Shown here one piece after another: positions 18,124-26,333 of a DNA stretch of 64,000 bases (its first letter is position 1; each line of letters begins with the position of its first letter). Under the pieces are notes generated by a model. The model saw only the letters and a list, made by a program, of their open reading frames with translations, was not told the DNA's origin and did no database searches. The position numbers and the translations under genes are program-made. The stretch spans positions 124,001 to 188,000 of the forward strand of contig JAEWOH010000070.1 of assembly GCA_023460955.1 (NCBI GenBank). Direction: 5' to 3'. This DNA comes from Bacillota bacterium (GTDB lineage: Bacteria > Bacillota > Clostridia > Acetivibrionales > DSM-1351).

Positions 18124-18243
18124 GGTTTTTCGGATTTATTGAGGTTGAGGGAGCAGGATAGCTGAAATTGATTATCTAAGGTTGATTTAATAATGTGGTA
18201 GTTCATGATGGAAAGCATAATGTACTTATATATATTTATTGTT

Positions 18244-18278
18244 AAAATAGCCAGCTGTTTCACGCAGCTGGCTATTTT
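18244..18278. terminator. Bidirectional intrinsic terminator
   Basis: A perfect 14-bp stem (18244-18257 with 18265-18278, loop TTTCACG) has A/T runs on both sides. It can end guaD on the plus strand and the propeller lipoprotein on the minus strand. Confidence 0.85.
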
Positions 18279-18353
18279 AGGAATAAGGGAAGTTAAAGTT
18301 ATATTTCAGTATAAGAAAATACTTCAATAAAGTGGGAAGGGCCACTTATTGTT

Positions 18354-19391
18354 TTAAAATAATGAGTTATCTGCTATTTTAACTCTTTTATTATCCAAGT
18401 CATATTTAAAAATTTTACCGGAAGTTATAGACGTTATATATACATTATGCTGACCAAAATCTTTTTTACCAAAAGCAAAGGATGCATTATCAATTTCGCT
18501 TCCGGCAACATAAAAATTCTGATTACCGGACAAATCATTTTTTAGTACAAAACCCGAATGACCCGGACAGGCATAAAGAATATTATCAATTAATGCCAGC
18601 TTGTGCGGGCAGGTGAAAGTGGTTTCAGTTACAATGGTTGGTTTGCCTGCTTTGCCGTTAGCTTCAATAGGGAATTTCAGTATACTGTCCGGTCCTCTGT
18701 TACCTATGTATAGGTTCTTGCAGTCTGCATCAAGTTTTAATGAGAATGCATATGATAAAAAAGATCCATCAATTTCTATCTTATCTCCATCTATAAAGAA
18801 TTCTTTCTCTAAATTTTTATTATACTTATTAATTAAAGTCCCATTTGTAACATAGATATTTCCTTCATCGTCAACATCAATGCCTGATGCACCAAACAGC
18901 CCTCCAAAGTTATCATTGATTATAGTGGATACCTTACCATCCATGGTTATTTTAAGTATTCTATCCTGTGCTGCTGCATAAATATTTTTGTCCTTGTCTA
19001 TTACCATATCCCATATAAAAGGGCTTGTAAAACTCATGTGGGGATCTGATTTGACTTCTCCCTCAGGCAAGGTTTTGATGCTGCATAAAGTTTTAAATTT
19101 TCCATCAGGAGTTACTTTAACGATCTCTTTCCCCTCTTTGGCTACATACATTACATTATTGTCATCAAAAACAATTCCTCCGGCGCTATTACCTCCTAGA
19201 TCAGCAAAAACCTCTGCCATATAGCGTTGATCTTCGGTAGTATTTGAGGGCTGTTGTTGTGTTTGAGTAGTAGCTGCTGTCTGTTGGGTTATATCTGAGC
19301 TTATTACCGGGCTTGAAGTACCGGATGAACAGGCGGTGAATGTACATGCTGCTAAAATCAGTGTTCCCAATATAAAACTAAATCTAGACAT
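18354..19391 (-). CDS. Lipoprotein with SMP-30/NHL-like six-bladed propeller, copy 2
   Basis: 345 residues. A lipoprotein signal with lipobox TFTAC (C21) is followed by a Ser/Thr/Gln-rich linker to about residue 53. The remainder is a beta-propeller with blades of the form GGIVFDDNNVMYVAKEGKEI, DMVIDKDKNIYAAAQDRILK and IDVDDEGNIYVTNGTLINKY. This pattern matches SMP-30/gluconolactonase-like and NHL proteins. No lactonase metal ligands could be confirmed by eye. It lies directly downstream of a paralogue that is alike nearly throughout, and both have the same leader sequence, so each may have its own promoter. The probable role is binding or modifying a small extracellular substrate. Confidence 0.72.
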   Translation of the reverse strand: MSRFSFILGTLILAACTFTACSSGTSSPVISSDITQQTAATTQTQQQPSNTTEDQRYMAEVFADLGGNSAGGIVFDDNNVMYVAKEGKEIVKVTPDGKFKTLCSIKTLPEGEVKSDPHMSFTSPFIWDMVIDKDKNIYAAAQDRILKITMDGKVSTIINDNFGGLFGASGIDVDDEGNIYVTNGTLINKYNKNLEKEFFIDGDKIEIDGSFLSYAFSLKLDADCKNLYIGNRGPDSILKFPIEANGKAGKPTIVTETTFTCPHKLALIDNILYACPGHSGFVLKNDLSGNQNFYVAGSEIDNASFAFGKKDFGQHNVYITSITSGKIFKYDLDNKRVKIADNSLF

Positions 19392-19528
19392 TTCTTGATC
19401 CTCCTATTATCTGTATCTATAAATAACATTTTATTGTTAAACACACTAAATTTAACTGCTAATAGGAAATCAAATACAGCTTATAGAAAATATTTACCTT
19501 CGCTCATTGAATTTCTTCTTCTTGGTAT

Positions 19529-19568
19529 AAAAAAGCTTTCTATGATTTTTGATATTATCATAGAAAGC
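19529..19568 (-). terminator. Intrinsic terminator between the two propeller lipoproteins
   Basis: On the minus strand GCTTTCTATGAT and ATCATAGAAAGC (19557-19568 with 19535-19546) form a perfect 12-bp stem followed by TTTTTTAT. It lies about 15 bp past the stop of the upstream copy. Confidence 0.85.
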
Positions 19569-19582
19569 CTAATTTAGAGGAC

Positions 19583-20644
19583 TTATTTAACTGTCTTGTT
19601 TTTGGATATTTTAATATTTTTATTATCCAAGTCATATTTGAAAATTTTGCCGGAAGTTAAAGATGTAAAATAAACAATATGCTGACCAAAATCCTTCTTA
19701 CCAAAAGCAAAGGATGCATTATCAATTTCGGTACCGGCAATATAAAAATTCTGATTACCAGACAAATCATTTTTTAGTATTAATCCTGAATGACCCGGAC
19801 ACGCATAAAGAATATTATCAATCAATGCCAGCTTGTGCGGGCAGGTGTAAATGTTTTTAGTTACAAGGCTTGGTGTACCTGCTTTGCCGTCAGCCTCAAT
19901 AGGGAATTTCAGTATACTGTCAGGTGCCCGGTTACCTATGTATAGGTTCTTACAATCTGCATCAAGCTTTAATGAAAATGCATATGATAAAACAGCCCCA
20001 TCCATTTTAACCGTATCCCCATCTATAAAGACTTCTTTCTCTAGATTTTTATTATACTTGTTAATTTTATTCCCATTTGTAACATAGATATTTCCATTGC
20101 CGTCAACATCAATGCCTGATGCTCCAAACAAACCTCCAAAGTCATCCTTGATTATTGTGGATACCTTACCATCCATGGTTATTTTAAGTATTCTATCCTG
20201 TGCTGCCGCATAAATATTTTTTTCCTTATCAATTACCATATCCCATACAAAAGGGCTGATAAAGCTCATGTGGGGGTCTAATTTGGGATCTCCTTCAGGT
20301 AGGCTTCTAATGCTGCATAAAGTTTCAAATTTTCCATCAGGAGTTACTTTAATGATATCCTTCCCCTCTTTGGCTACATACATTACATTATTGTCATCAA
20401 AAACAATCCCTCCGGCGCTTTTTCCGCCTAAATCAGCAAAAACCTCTGCCATATAAGGTTTGTCTTTAGTAGTATCTGCGGACTGTTGTTGTGTTTTGGT
20501 GCTAACCTCTTTATTTGTTTGAGTAGTTGCTGTCTGCTGGGTAATATTTGAATTTACTACCGAGCTTGAAGTGCCCGTTGAACAGGCGGTGAATGTACAT
20601 GTTACAAAAATCAGTGTTCCCAATATAAAACTTAATTTAGACAT
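19583..20644 (-). CDS. Lipoprotein with SMP-30/NHL-like six-bladed propeller, copy 1
   Basis: 353 residues. Lipobox TFTAC (C21); the Thr/Gln/Lys-rich linker is about eight residues longer than in the neighbouring copy. Propeller blades match those of copy 2 almost position for position (GGIVFDDNNVMYVAKEGKDI; IDVDGNGNIYVTNGNKINKY; NNLYIGNRxPDSILKFPIE-like blade). The upstream 100 bp (20645-20750) resembles 19392-19495, showing that gene plus leader were duplicated together as a unit of about 1.2 kb. It is bounded upstream by the 3' end of an AraC-type regulator gene on the same strand, which may control it. Confidence 0.72.
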   Translation of the reverse strand: MSKLSFILGTLIFVTCTFTACSTGTSSSVVNSNITQQTATTQTNKEVSTKTQQQSADTTKDKPYMAEVFADLGGKSAGGIVFDDNNVMYVAKEGKDIIKVTPDGKFETLCSIRSLPEGDPKLDPHMSFISPFVWDMVIDKEKNIYAAAQDRILKITMDGKVSTIIKDDFGGLFGASGIDVDGNGNIYVTNGNKINKYNKNLEKEVFIDGDTVKMDGAVLSYAFSLKLDADCKNLYIGNRAPDSILKFPIEADGKAGTPSLVTKNIYTCPHKLALIDNILYACPGHSGLILKNDLSGNQNFYIAGTEIDNASFAFGKKDFGQHIVYFTSLTSGKIFKYDLDNKNIKISKNKTVK

Positions 20645-20743
20645 TTTTTGTTCCTCCTATTATCTGTTTCTATAAATATTTTAATGTTAAAGCCATTAAA
20701 ATTAACTGCTAATAGGAAAACGAATACAGCTTATAGAAAATAC

Positions 20744-21649
20744 TCAGCTGCTCATAGCCTTTCGATATGCTGATGGAATAAATCCGGTGTATTTTTTGAA
20801 TATTCTGCCAAAGTGGGCATCATCTTTGAAACCGATTATATATAATATTTCACTTATTGATAAATTTGTGTTTCTTAGCATAGTACAGGCCATTCCGATT
20901 CTAAGCTTGTTGAGATAATCCATAACCGTATAACCTGTGGCTTTTTTAAAGTTCCTGTTTAGAGTTGTCTTATTGGTAAGAAACTGCTTTGACAGATCAT
21001 TTAACGTTATCTTTTTTGTATAATTCAGGTGAATATACATTACTATTGGATCAGTAAGCTCAAATGATTGGATATTAGTCTCATTTGGTGTATATGGATT
21101 ATCGTAAATCTTGCGTAGCAAGTACATAAGCTCGATAAGGAAGGAGCGGCTTCGGCAAGGCCAGCTGTCATCCCTTTGCAGAGTCAGTTCACTGCCTATG
21201 CGAAGTAGCAGCTCCTCCACATGCTTTGATACAGCAGGTTCGAGAGTAATGATTCCATTATAGTTTTGGTATCTATTATAAAAAGGCTTCATACACCAGC
21301 GATCTTGATAATCAGACTCTGTAAGCAATTGGCTGTTGGTATTAATGTTATCGAAGTTTAGCTTTCTGTTTATAACATCTGGATGGAAATACAGACTAAG
21401 CAATTCAACATTTTGTTGATTTTCGAACTGAAGCATTTCCTTTTCATTTAGACAACACAAAGTAGGCGCCATAATAAAGCTTCTGTTATCTCCTACTTTA
21501 ATAAAGCCAGTCCCAGCTTTAATATATATAATCTTATACCGTTGGCCTTTATCTTGTTCAAGCTGATTATTATTAAAATACATCTTCACCTGATAATCAG
21601 GATATATTTCTCTGCCTGTAGTTACAAGTTCCAAAATGACTGCCCCCAC
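20744..21649 (-). CDS. AraC-family transcriptional regulator with cupin-like sensor domain
   Basis: Up to 301 residues. The N-terminal 160 residues look like a cupin sugar-sensing domain (YIKAGTGFIKVGDNRSFIMA). The C-terminal 105 residues hold both AraC helix-turn-helix units: ITLNDLSKQFLTNKTTLNRN and LSISEILYIIGFKDDAHFGR, ending in KKYTGFIPSAYRK. The GTG at 21649 lacks a ribosome binding site; the TTG at 21634, preceded by GTGGGGGC, is a good alternative and would shorten the protein by five residues. It is just upstream of, and on the same strand as, the duplicated propeller lipoproteins, so it may regulate them. Confidence 0.82.
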   Translation of the reverse strand: MGAVILELVTTGREIYPDYQVKMYFNNNQLEQDKGQRYKIIYIKAGTGFIKVGDNRSFIMAPTLCCLNEKEMLQFENQQNVELLSLYFHPDVINRKLNFDNINTNSQLLTESDYQDRWCMKPFYNRYQNYNGIITLEPAVSKHVEELLLRIGSELTLQRDDSWPCRSRSFLIELMYLLRKIYDNPYTPNETNIQSFELTDPIVMYIHLNYTKKITLNDLSKQFLTNKTTLNRNFKKATGYTVMDYLNKLRIGMACTMLRNTNLSISEILYIIGFKDDAHFGRIFKKYTGFIPSAYRKAMSS

Positions 21650-21759
21650 TCTATGTTTTTATAGTAATTGTGTTTTCTAGAAAAATTATTATATCAACGA
21701 ATAGTGGAAGTCAAGTATTTTTGTTAGTATTAACTGTAATGTCTATTGATTATAAGGCT

Positions 21760-21978
21760 TTTTGCAGCACCAAAGGACTCTCCGTGTTAATTCAACGAAC
21801 TTATTCCGAAATGTCTAAACCGTTTATTTTTGAAGAACGTAAAATAGATTTGAGGGTCAGTGCAGGTTATTCCAGCTTCAACGATGACGGAAGCGAGCTG
21901 GAAGATTTGATTGAAAAAGCAGATAAATCTATGTACGAGGAAAAAAGAAACCGGAAAGGCTTGAGACTTGTCCGCTAA
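21760..21978 (+). pseudogene. 3' remnant of a GGDEF (diguanylate cyclase) gene
   Basis: The frame encodes the end of a GGDEF domain: KPFIFEERKIDLRVSAGYSS and then ADKSMYEEKRNRKG, the family's last strand and helix. The GGDEF catalytic motif and everything before it are missing, and the 30 codons preceding the match are unrelated. No ribosome binding site precedes the nominal start. It is a truncated, probably non-expressed relic. Confidence 0.7.
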
Positions 21979-22037
21979 TTATTATCAATTAAGCATATAG
22001 TAAAATAAGAGAGAAGAATAATAGATACAAAAATTTG

Positions 22038-22066
22038 TTGAAAATTGAAAATTTATCAATTAGAAT
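22038..22066 (+). promoter_or_regulatory. Candidate sigma-A promoter for coaB-coaC
   Basis: TTGAAA (22038-22043), 17-bp spacer, TAGAAT (22061-22066). Transcription would start near 22073, about 50 nt before the coaB start codon. Confidence 0.5.
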
Positions 22067-22070
22067 GATG

Positions 22071-22102
22071 GTAAGGTATCAGGAGTGGTACCTTACTTTT
22101 TA
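22071..22102 (+). terminator. Hairpin with T run just before coaB
   Basis: GTAAGGTA (22071-22078) pairs with TACCTTAC (22089-22096) and is followed by TTTTTATTT. It may end read-through from the GGDEF remnant, or form the 5' end of the coaB transcript if the promoter at 22038 is used. Confidence 0.6.
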
Positions 22103-22122
22103 TTTGAAATTTGGAGATATTG

Positions 22123-22881
22123 ATGAAAAATATATTAATAACAGCCGGAGGAACTATAGAACCAATTGATAAGGTCAGGAGTATTACCAATACCGGAACT
22201 GGCAGACTGGGAAGCCTGATAGCAAATTCATTTTCTAAAGAACCTTCTGTGAATGAAATTTTTTATATATGTGCACATAATACTATCCGTCCTATGTCAG
22301 ATAAAGTGACGGTAATTTATATTGAAAGTGTTAATGATTTGCAAGCAGCAGTTATAGAAACAATAGAGAACCATAAAATAGACGTAGTAATCCACAGCAT
22401 GGCAGTCAGTGATTATAGGGTAAAAGCCATTTCAAGTGTGGAAGCACTTGCGGAAGAGCTAAATACTAAGCTTCAAGAGCAAGAGTTGCTTGAGGAGAAT
22501 GTAAAAGAAATAATTTTAAGAGGATTTGATTCAAACGACTTGGTAAAAGATACCGGCAAAATGTCTTCACAGATAAATTCTCCGATAATTTTATTGGAAC
22601 AGACTCCAAAAATCCTGCCAATGTTTAAAAAACTTCTTCCAAAGTCAATAGTTGTCGGATTTAAACTATTAAGTCAGGTTTCTGAAGAGAGACTGCTTGG
22701 AGTAGCGCATAGACTACTTATTGAAAACGAATGCGATTATGTTCTTGCTAATGATACATCAGATATTACTGGCGATCGACACAAAGGCTTTTTGATTGAT
22801 AAAAATAGAAGTATCAAAACATTTTACACAAAACAAGAGATTGCAGCAGGAATCGTAGCAGCAATTTTGGAAAGGATATAG
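22123..22881 (+). CDS. coaB: Phosphopantothenate-cysteine ligase
   Basis: 252 residues from ATG 22123 (GGAG 6 nt upstream; the TTG at 22111 overlaps this site and is rejected). It joins 4'-phosphopantothenate and cysteine in coenzyme A synthesis. The N-terminus MKNILITAGGTIEPIDKVRS and TGRLG match the stand-alone CoaB type found in streptococci and some clostridia, as opposed to the fused CoaBC/Dfp enzyme. The ILLEQTPKILPMF and VLANDTSDI (usual LxANxxxDI) motifs are present. coaC begins 3 bp after its stop, so the two halves of the usual fusion are separate but co-transcribed, in the order B then C. Confidence 0.88.
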   Translation: MKNILITAGGTIEPIDKVRSITNTGTGRLGSLIANSFSKEPSVNEIFYICAHNTIRPMSDKVTVIYIESVNDLQAAVIETIENHKIDVVIHSMAVSDYRVKAISSVEALAEELNTKLQEQELLEENVKEIILRGFDSNDLVKDTGKMSSQINSPIILLEQTPKILPMFKKLLPKSIVVGFKLLSQVSEERLLGVAHRLLIENECDYVLANDTSDITGDRHKGFLIDKNRSIKTFYTKQEIAAGIVAAILERI

Positions 22882-22884
22882 GGC

Positions 22885-23421
22885 ATGAAAAATATTATTT
22901 TAGGTATAACCGGCAGTATTGCTGCATATAAAGCAGCCGATATTGCAAATATACTTTCAAAACAGGGACACAGCCTACACGTAATAATGACAGATTCAGC
23001 AACTAAATTCATAACGCCGTTAACCCTGCAAACTCTTACAAAGAACAAAGTATATACAGATATGTTTGAACCGTATTTTCCATCCGAGGTGGAACATATT
23101 TCTTTGGCGCAGAAAGCAGATTTATTTCTTGTGGCACCGGCAACAGCTAATTTTATTGCGAAAGCATCAGCTGGTATTGCAGATGACATGTTAACGACGG
23201 TGTTGCTTGCCCTGCGAGAAACTCCGATAATCGTTTGTCCGGCTATGAATACTGCTATGTATGAAAACCAAGTAACACAAAGAAACATAAAAATTCTATC
23301 AGATTTAGGATATAAGTTTGTTGAACCACGAGAGGCAAGACTGGCATGTGGAGATTTAGGTAAGGGTGCTCTGGCTGACACGGAAGAAATTCTGAAGGTT
23401 GTTCAGAAGTATATAGGTTAA
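22885..23421 (+). CDS. coaC: Phosphopantothenoylcysteine decarboxylase
   Basis: 178 residues, the usual length for a stand-alone CoaC flavoprotein. It decarboxylates 4'-phosphopantothenoylcysteine to 4'-phosphopantetheine using FMN. Visible landmarks: GITGSIAAYKA at the FMN-binding N-terminus, catalytic H71 in EVEHISLAQKAD, the VAPATANFIAKASAGIADD stretch, the substrate motif PAMNTAMYENQ, and the flexible-loop cysteine in ARLACGDLGKG. It lies 3 bp after coaB and 3 bp before a P1-family peptidase gene, so all three are one operon. Confidence 0.93.
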   Translation: MKNIILGITGSIAAYKAADIANILSKQGHSLHVIMTDSATKFITPLTLQTLTKNKVYTDMFEPYFPSEVEHISLAQKADLFLVAPATANFIAKASAGIADDMLTTVLLALRETPIIVCPAMNTAMYENQVTQRNIKILSDLGYKFVEPREARLACGDLGKGALADTEEILKVVQKYIG

Positions 23422-23424
23422 AAA

Positions 23425-24405
23425 ATGGAGCAGATATCATTAACTGAAATTTCAGATTTCCTTATTGGACAAGCACAGGACCATAAAGCGATGACTGGCT
23501 GTACTGCAATAATTGCGCCCGAAGGTGCGGTCTGCGGTGTGGATGTACGAGGAGGCTCACCTGTTACACGGGACACTGATGCCCTTAATCCATTATGCAA
23601 CAGAAAAGAAGTGCATGCGGTAATGCTTTCAGGTGGCAGTTCTTTTGGATTAGAGGCTGCGGGCGGTCTCATGAATTTATTAGAAGAAAAGAAAATTGGA
23701 CGAAGCGTTGGGGTAACGGTTATCCCGAATGTCTGCAGCGCTATTTTATTTGATTTAAAATGCGGTGATTACCAAATCCGTCCGGATACTGTAATGGGCA
23801 GACTAGCCGGGGAAAATGCCTTTGCAAACCTGCCGTTTCGGAGCGGAAATTATGGGGCTGGCACAGGTTCAACAATTGGAACCTTCTGTGGAACTTCATG
23901 GGCAATGAAAGGTGGAATTGGCAGTGCGGCTTATCGATATGGAGATTTAACAGTGGCCGCTGTTTTTGCTGTCAATTGTATGGGAGATGTAATTGAAAAC
24001 GGGAATATAATTGCAGGTGCAAGGAAAGACAGTGGTATGGAATTCGCAAATAGTGAGTTGGCCTTTCTAAGTGCATATAAATCTGACAAGGATTTCTTTA
24101 GTGGTGGTAATACGGTGATTGGATGTATTATGACAAATGCAAAACTTAGTAAAGCTCAGGCTTCAAAAATTTCAGGCTATGGCCAGAATGCAATTGCACG
24201 TACAATATATCCGGCGCATACTGTGTATGACGGAGACACCATATTTACGCTCTGCAGCGGAAAGGTAGCTGCTACATTAGATTCTGTAGGAGTTTTGGCT
24301 GCACATGCCGTTCAGACTGCAATTTTGGATGCAGTAAAATCTGCCGATTCTTATGGAACGTATGTATCTTATAAAGAAATGAAAAAAACCATGGTTGAGA
24401 AATAA
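23425..24405 (+). CDS. P1-family (S58, DmpA/BapA-like) self-processing aminopeptidase
   Basis: 326 residues, no signal peptide. P1 peptidases are Ntn-like enzymes that cut themselves to expose an N-terminal Ser or Thr. The likely site is T237 in GCIMTNAKLSK, matching the family's (S/T)NAxL(S/T)K block. Other family signatures: GCTAIIAPEGAVCGVDVRGG near the start, LSGGSSFGLEAAGG, and GAGTGSTIGTFCG. Members release N-terminal D-, L- or beta-amino acids. It directly follows coaC (3 bp). Because beta-alanine is a building block of pantothenate, a beta-aminopeptidase role feeding or recycling this pathway is an attractive inference, unproved by sequence. A bidirectional terminator overlaps its end. 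Confidence 0.85.
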   Translation: MEQISLTEISDFLIGQAQDHKAMTGCTAIIAPEGAVCGVDVRGGSPVTRDTDALNPLCNRKEVHAVMLSGGSSFGLEAAGGLMNLLEEKKIGRSVGVTVIPNVCSAILFDLKCGDYQIRPDTVMGRLAGENAFANLPFRSGNYGAGTGSTIGTFCGTSWAMKGGIGSAAYRYGDLTVAAVFAVNCMGDVIENGNIIAGARKDSGMEFANSELAFLSAYKSDKDFFSGGNTVIGCIMTNAKLSKAQASKISGYGQNAIARTIYPAHTVYDGDTIFTLCSGKVAATLDSVGVLAAHAVQTAILDAVKSADSYGTYVSYKEMKKTMVEK

Positions 24406-24430
24406 CTATTGTACTTATTTCCCAACCATG
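24390..24430. terminator. Bidirectional terminator overlapping the peptidase stop codon
   Basis: 24390-24405 pairs with 24415-24430 (16 bp, one mismatch; arms CATGGTTG and CAACCATG at the base). The stem includes the last codons of the peptidase gene and lies between convergent genes. Confidence 0.7.
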
Positions 24431-24457
24431 ATTTATAGATTTTCGCTCTAGCTCTCT

Positions 24458-26317
24458 TTAGTAGAGACGAACCTCAAATACTCTTGCTGATGGATGCCCG
24501 TAGGTAGAAAGTATAGAAATGCTGACCTTATCGGCGATTACATCACTCGGCAGATGGAGGATATTAAGCCTCTGATAATTTCCTTCCACTAACTTGGTGA
24601 ATACCTCTTTGCCGCCGTTATAGAAGGTTACGGAGTAATCCTGTACTAATTCCTCCGGCAGCTCCTTAACCTGGCGACTTCTCACCTGATTAGTAATGGA
24701 GGGCATTATTTCCCTCGTCAGGTTGGGATCAAAGATAAGGCGCAGCTCATGGAGCTCCTGCGGTTTATCCAGATTCAGTGATAGTATTTCCGGCCCATCG
24801 CCCAGAGGTGCCGATTCCCAACAATTACTCTCATTGTCTATAATGCGCGTAAAACCATTTATAACTTTTTCAGGCTCACAGCCCGGAATAAAGCTGGTAG
24901 CTGTCACTGCCGCATGTCGTGCAAGGTCGTTAGGGTCAGTGTTTTTATAGCCGGGGATATAGCAGTCATCCTTTAACAAGGTTTGCTGTAATTCATCAAT
25001 ACGATTTGAAATATCTCTTGGTGTGCAGTCATACTTAACTGCCATTGCAGCGGCTGTACCTGCCGCTTGCCCGCCTATTGCACAGGTGCCCATGACACGT
25101 GTTGTTCCGAACGCCATTTTTGAGGTGCTTATGTCCCTTCCGGCCATCATTAGATTATTAATGTTCTTGGAATAGTAGCACCTATAAGGAATTGTATAGA
25201 CACCGTCAAAGTTAAAAATTCTGGAGGGATACTTATCAGTATCAAAGATTCCACCAGGAACATGCTCATCCATAGGCCAGCCGCCGTAAGCAACAGCATC
25301 TTCAAAGACTTTATTCGAACGTACATCGTTTTCATTCAGGAGATAATCACCAACGAGACGGCGGCTCTCACGATAGCCCGGAACCATACCAACCCAAATG
25401 AGGTCGTAGTTTTCTGCTCCATGGTCACCGCAGTTTTTAATATGATCCCATACGCCGTACACACACTTTACCAATTCATCACGAATTATTTCTCCCTCGG
25501 CTATAATATCTTCATATTGTCCGCCCAGTTCAATCCACCAGTAGCCGGCATCCATCGCATAAAATTCGGGCAGATTCTTCATTGCACCGGCAACGAACTC
25601 TGCAGGTGCACCGCCTTCCCCAAGTGCTATTGTACTATTGTAATGGCGGCGGTGCTTTAAGTCCTCCTCTGAGAAGCTGTAGGCCCAAAAAGGTTTTTCA
25701 AATTTAACCGGCTCGCCTCTGTCCACAGCCTGAAACATCAGGGTGTTTCCCATAGTAAAGGTATTGGCCTCCTCGGGAGCATTAGGCTCATTGAATTCAT
25801 ATCGGGATTCACTGCCAATCCGCGATTCTGCACCTGCCAACATACCAAGGGTACCATGGCCGGTTGCATCAATAAAAACATTTCCTGAAATTTTAAAATC
25901 TGTTTCTGTGGCGGTCTGATGGCAGAGTACTGAAATTATTCTATCGTTATCATACTCCACACTATTCATGTTAGAATTTAAGAAAAGATCAAGATTCTCG
26001 GTTTGATTTACTTTTTCCAAAAGAACAGTATCCCATATTTTAAAAGATTGGGCAGAGTTCAGGTTCTTATTTTCCAATAAAAGCTCAATCAGAATTCCGG
26101 TTTCGGCATTGTTTGGCTTTGCCATATGACAATTGGCCCCCACAATATGCATGCGTATTTCTTCACTGCTATTTCCACCTAAAACTGAGCGATTTTGGAC
26201 CAGGACGGTTTTTGCGCCATTACGTGCTGAAGCTATAGCGGCACATACACCTGCAAGTCCTCCCCCGATTACAACTACGTCATAGCTTTTTTCATTATAT
26301 TTATTCTGAATATTCAT
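24458..26317 (-). CDS. FAD-dependent oxidoreductase (FAD_oxidored type) with C-terminal beta-sandwich-like domain, copy 2
   Basis: 619 residues from the ATG at 26317, which has AAAGGAG upstream; the longer frame starting at 26344 would overlap the upstream gene. The N-terminal Rossmann fold shows VVVIGGGLAGVCAAIASA, followed by the family's GGNSSEEIRMHI. FIDATGHGTLGMLAGAE and the late MAGRDISTSKMAFGTTRVMG / GGQAAGTAAAMA segments complete the FAD site. From about residue 475 a separate domain resembles a discoidin/galactose-binding-like sandwich (NCWESAPLGDGPEILSLNLD; YQRLNILHLP; SARVFEVRLY). No signal peptide: cytoplasmic. Substrate unknown; the neighbourhood implies a sugar or glycoside. Its upstream neighbour is a close paralogue. 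Confidence 0.8.
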   Translation of the reverse strand: MNIQNKYNEKSYDVVVIGGGLAGVCAAIASARNGAKTVLVQNRSVLGGNSSEEIRMHIVGANCHMAKPNNAETGILIELLLENKNLNSAQSFKIWDTVLLEKVNQTENLDLFLNSNMNSVEYDNDRIISVLCHQTATETDFKISGNVFIDATGHGTLGMLAGAESRIGSESRYEFNEPNAPEEANTFTMGNTLMFQAVDRGEPVKFEKPFWAYSFSEEDLKHRRHYNSTIALGEGGAPAEFVAGAMKNLPEFYAMDAGYWWIELGGQYEDIIAEGEIIRDELVKCVYGVWDHIKNCGDHGAENYDLIWVGMVPGYRESRRLVGDYLLNENDVRSNKVFEDAVAYGGWPMDEHVPGGIFDTDKYPSRIFNFDGVYTIPYRCYYSKNINNLMMAGRDISTSKMAFGTTRVMGTCAIGGQAAGTAAAMAVKYDCTPRDISNRIDELQQTLLKDDCYIPGYKNTDPNDLARHAAVTATSFIPGCEPEKVINGFTRIIDNESNCWESAPLGDGPEILSLNLDKPQELHELRLIFDPNLTREIMPSITNQVRSRQVKELPEELVQDYSVTFYNGGKEVFTKLVEGNYQRLNILHLPSDVIADKVSISILSTYGHPSARVFEVRLY

Positions 26318-26333
26318 TATTGATACACTCCTT

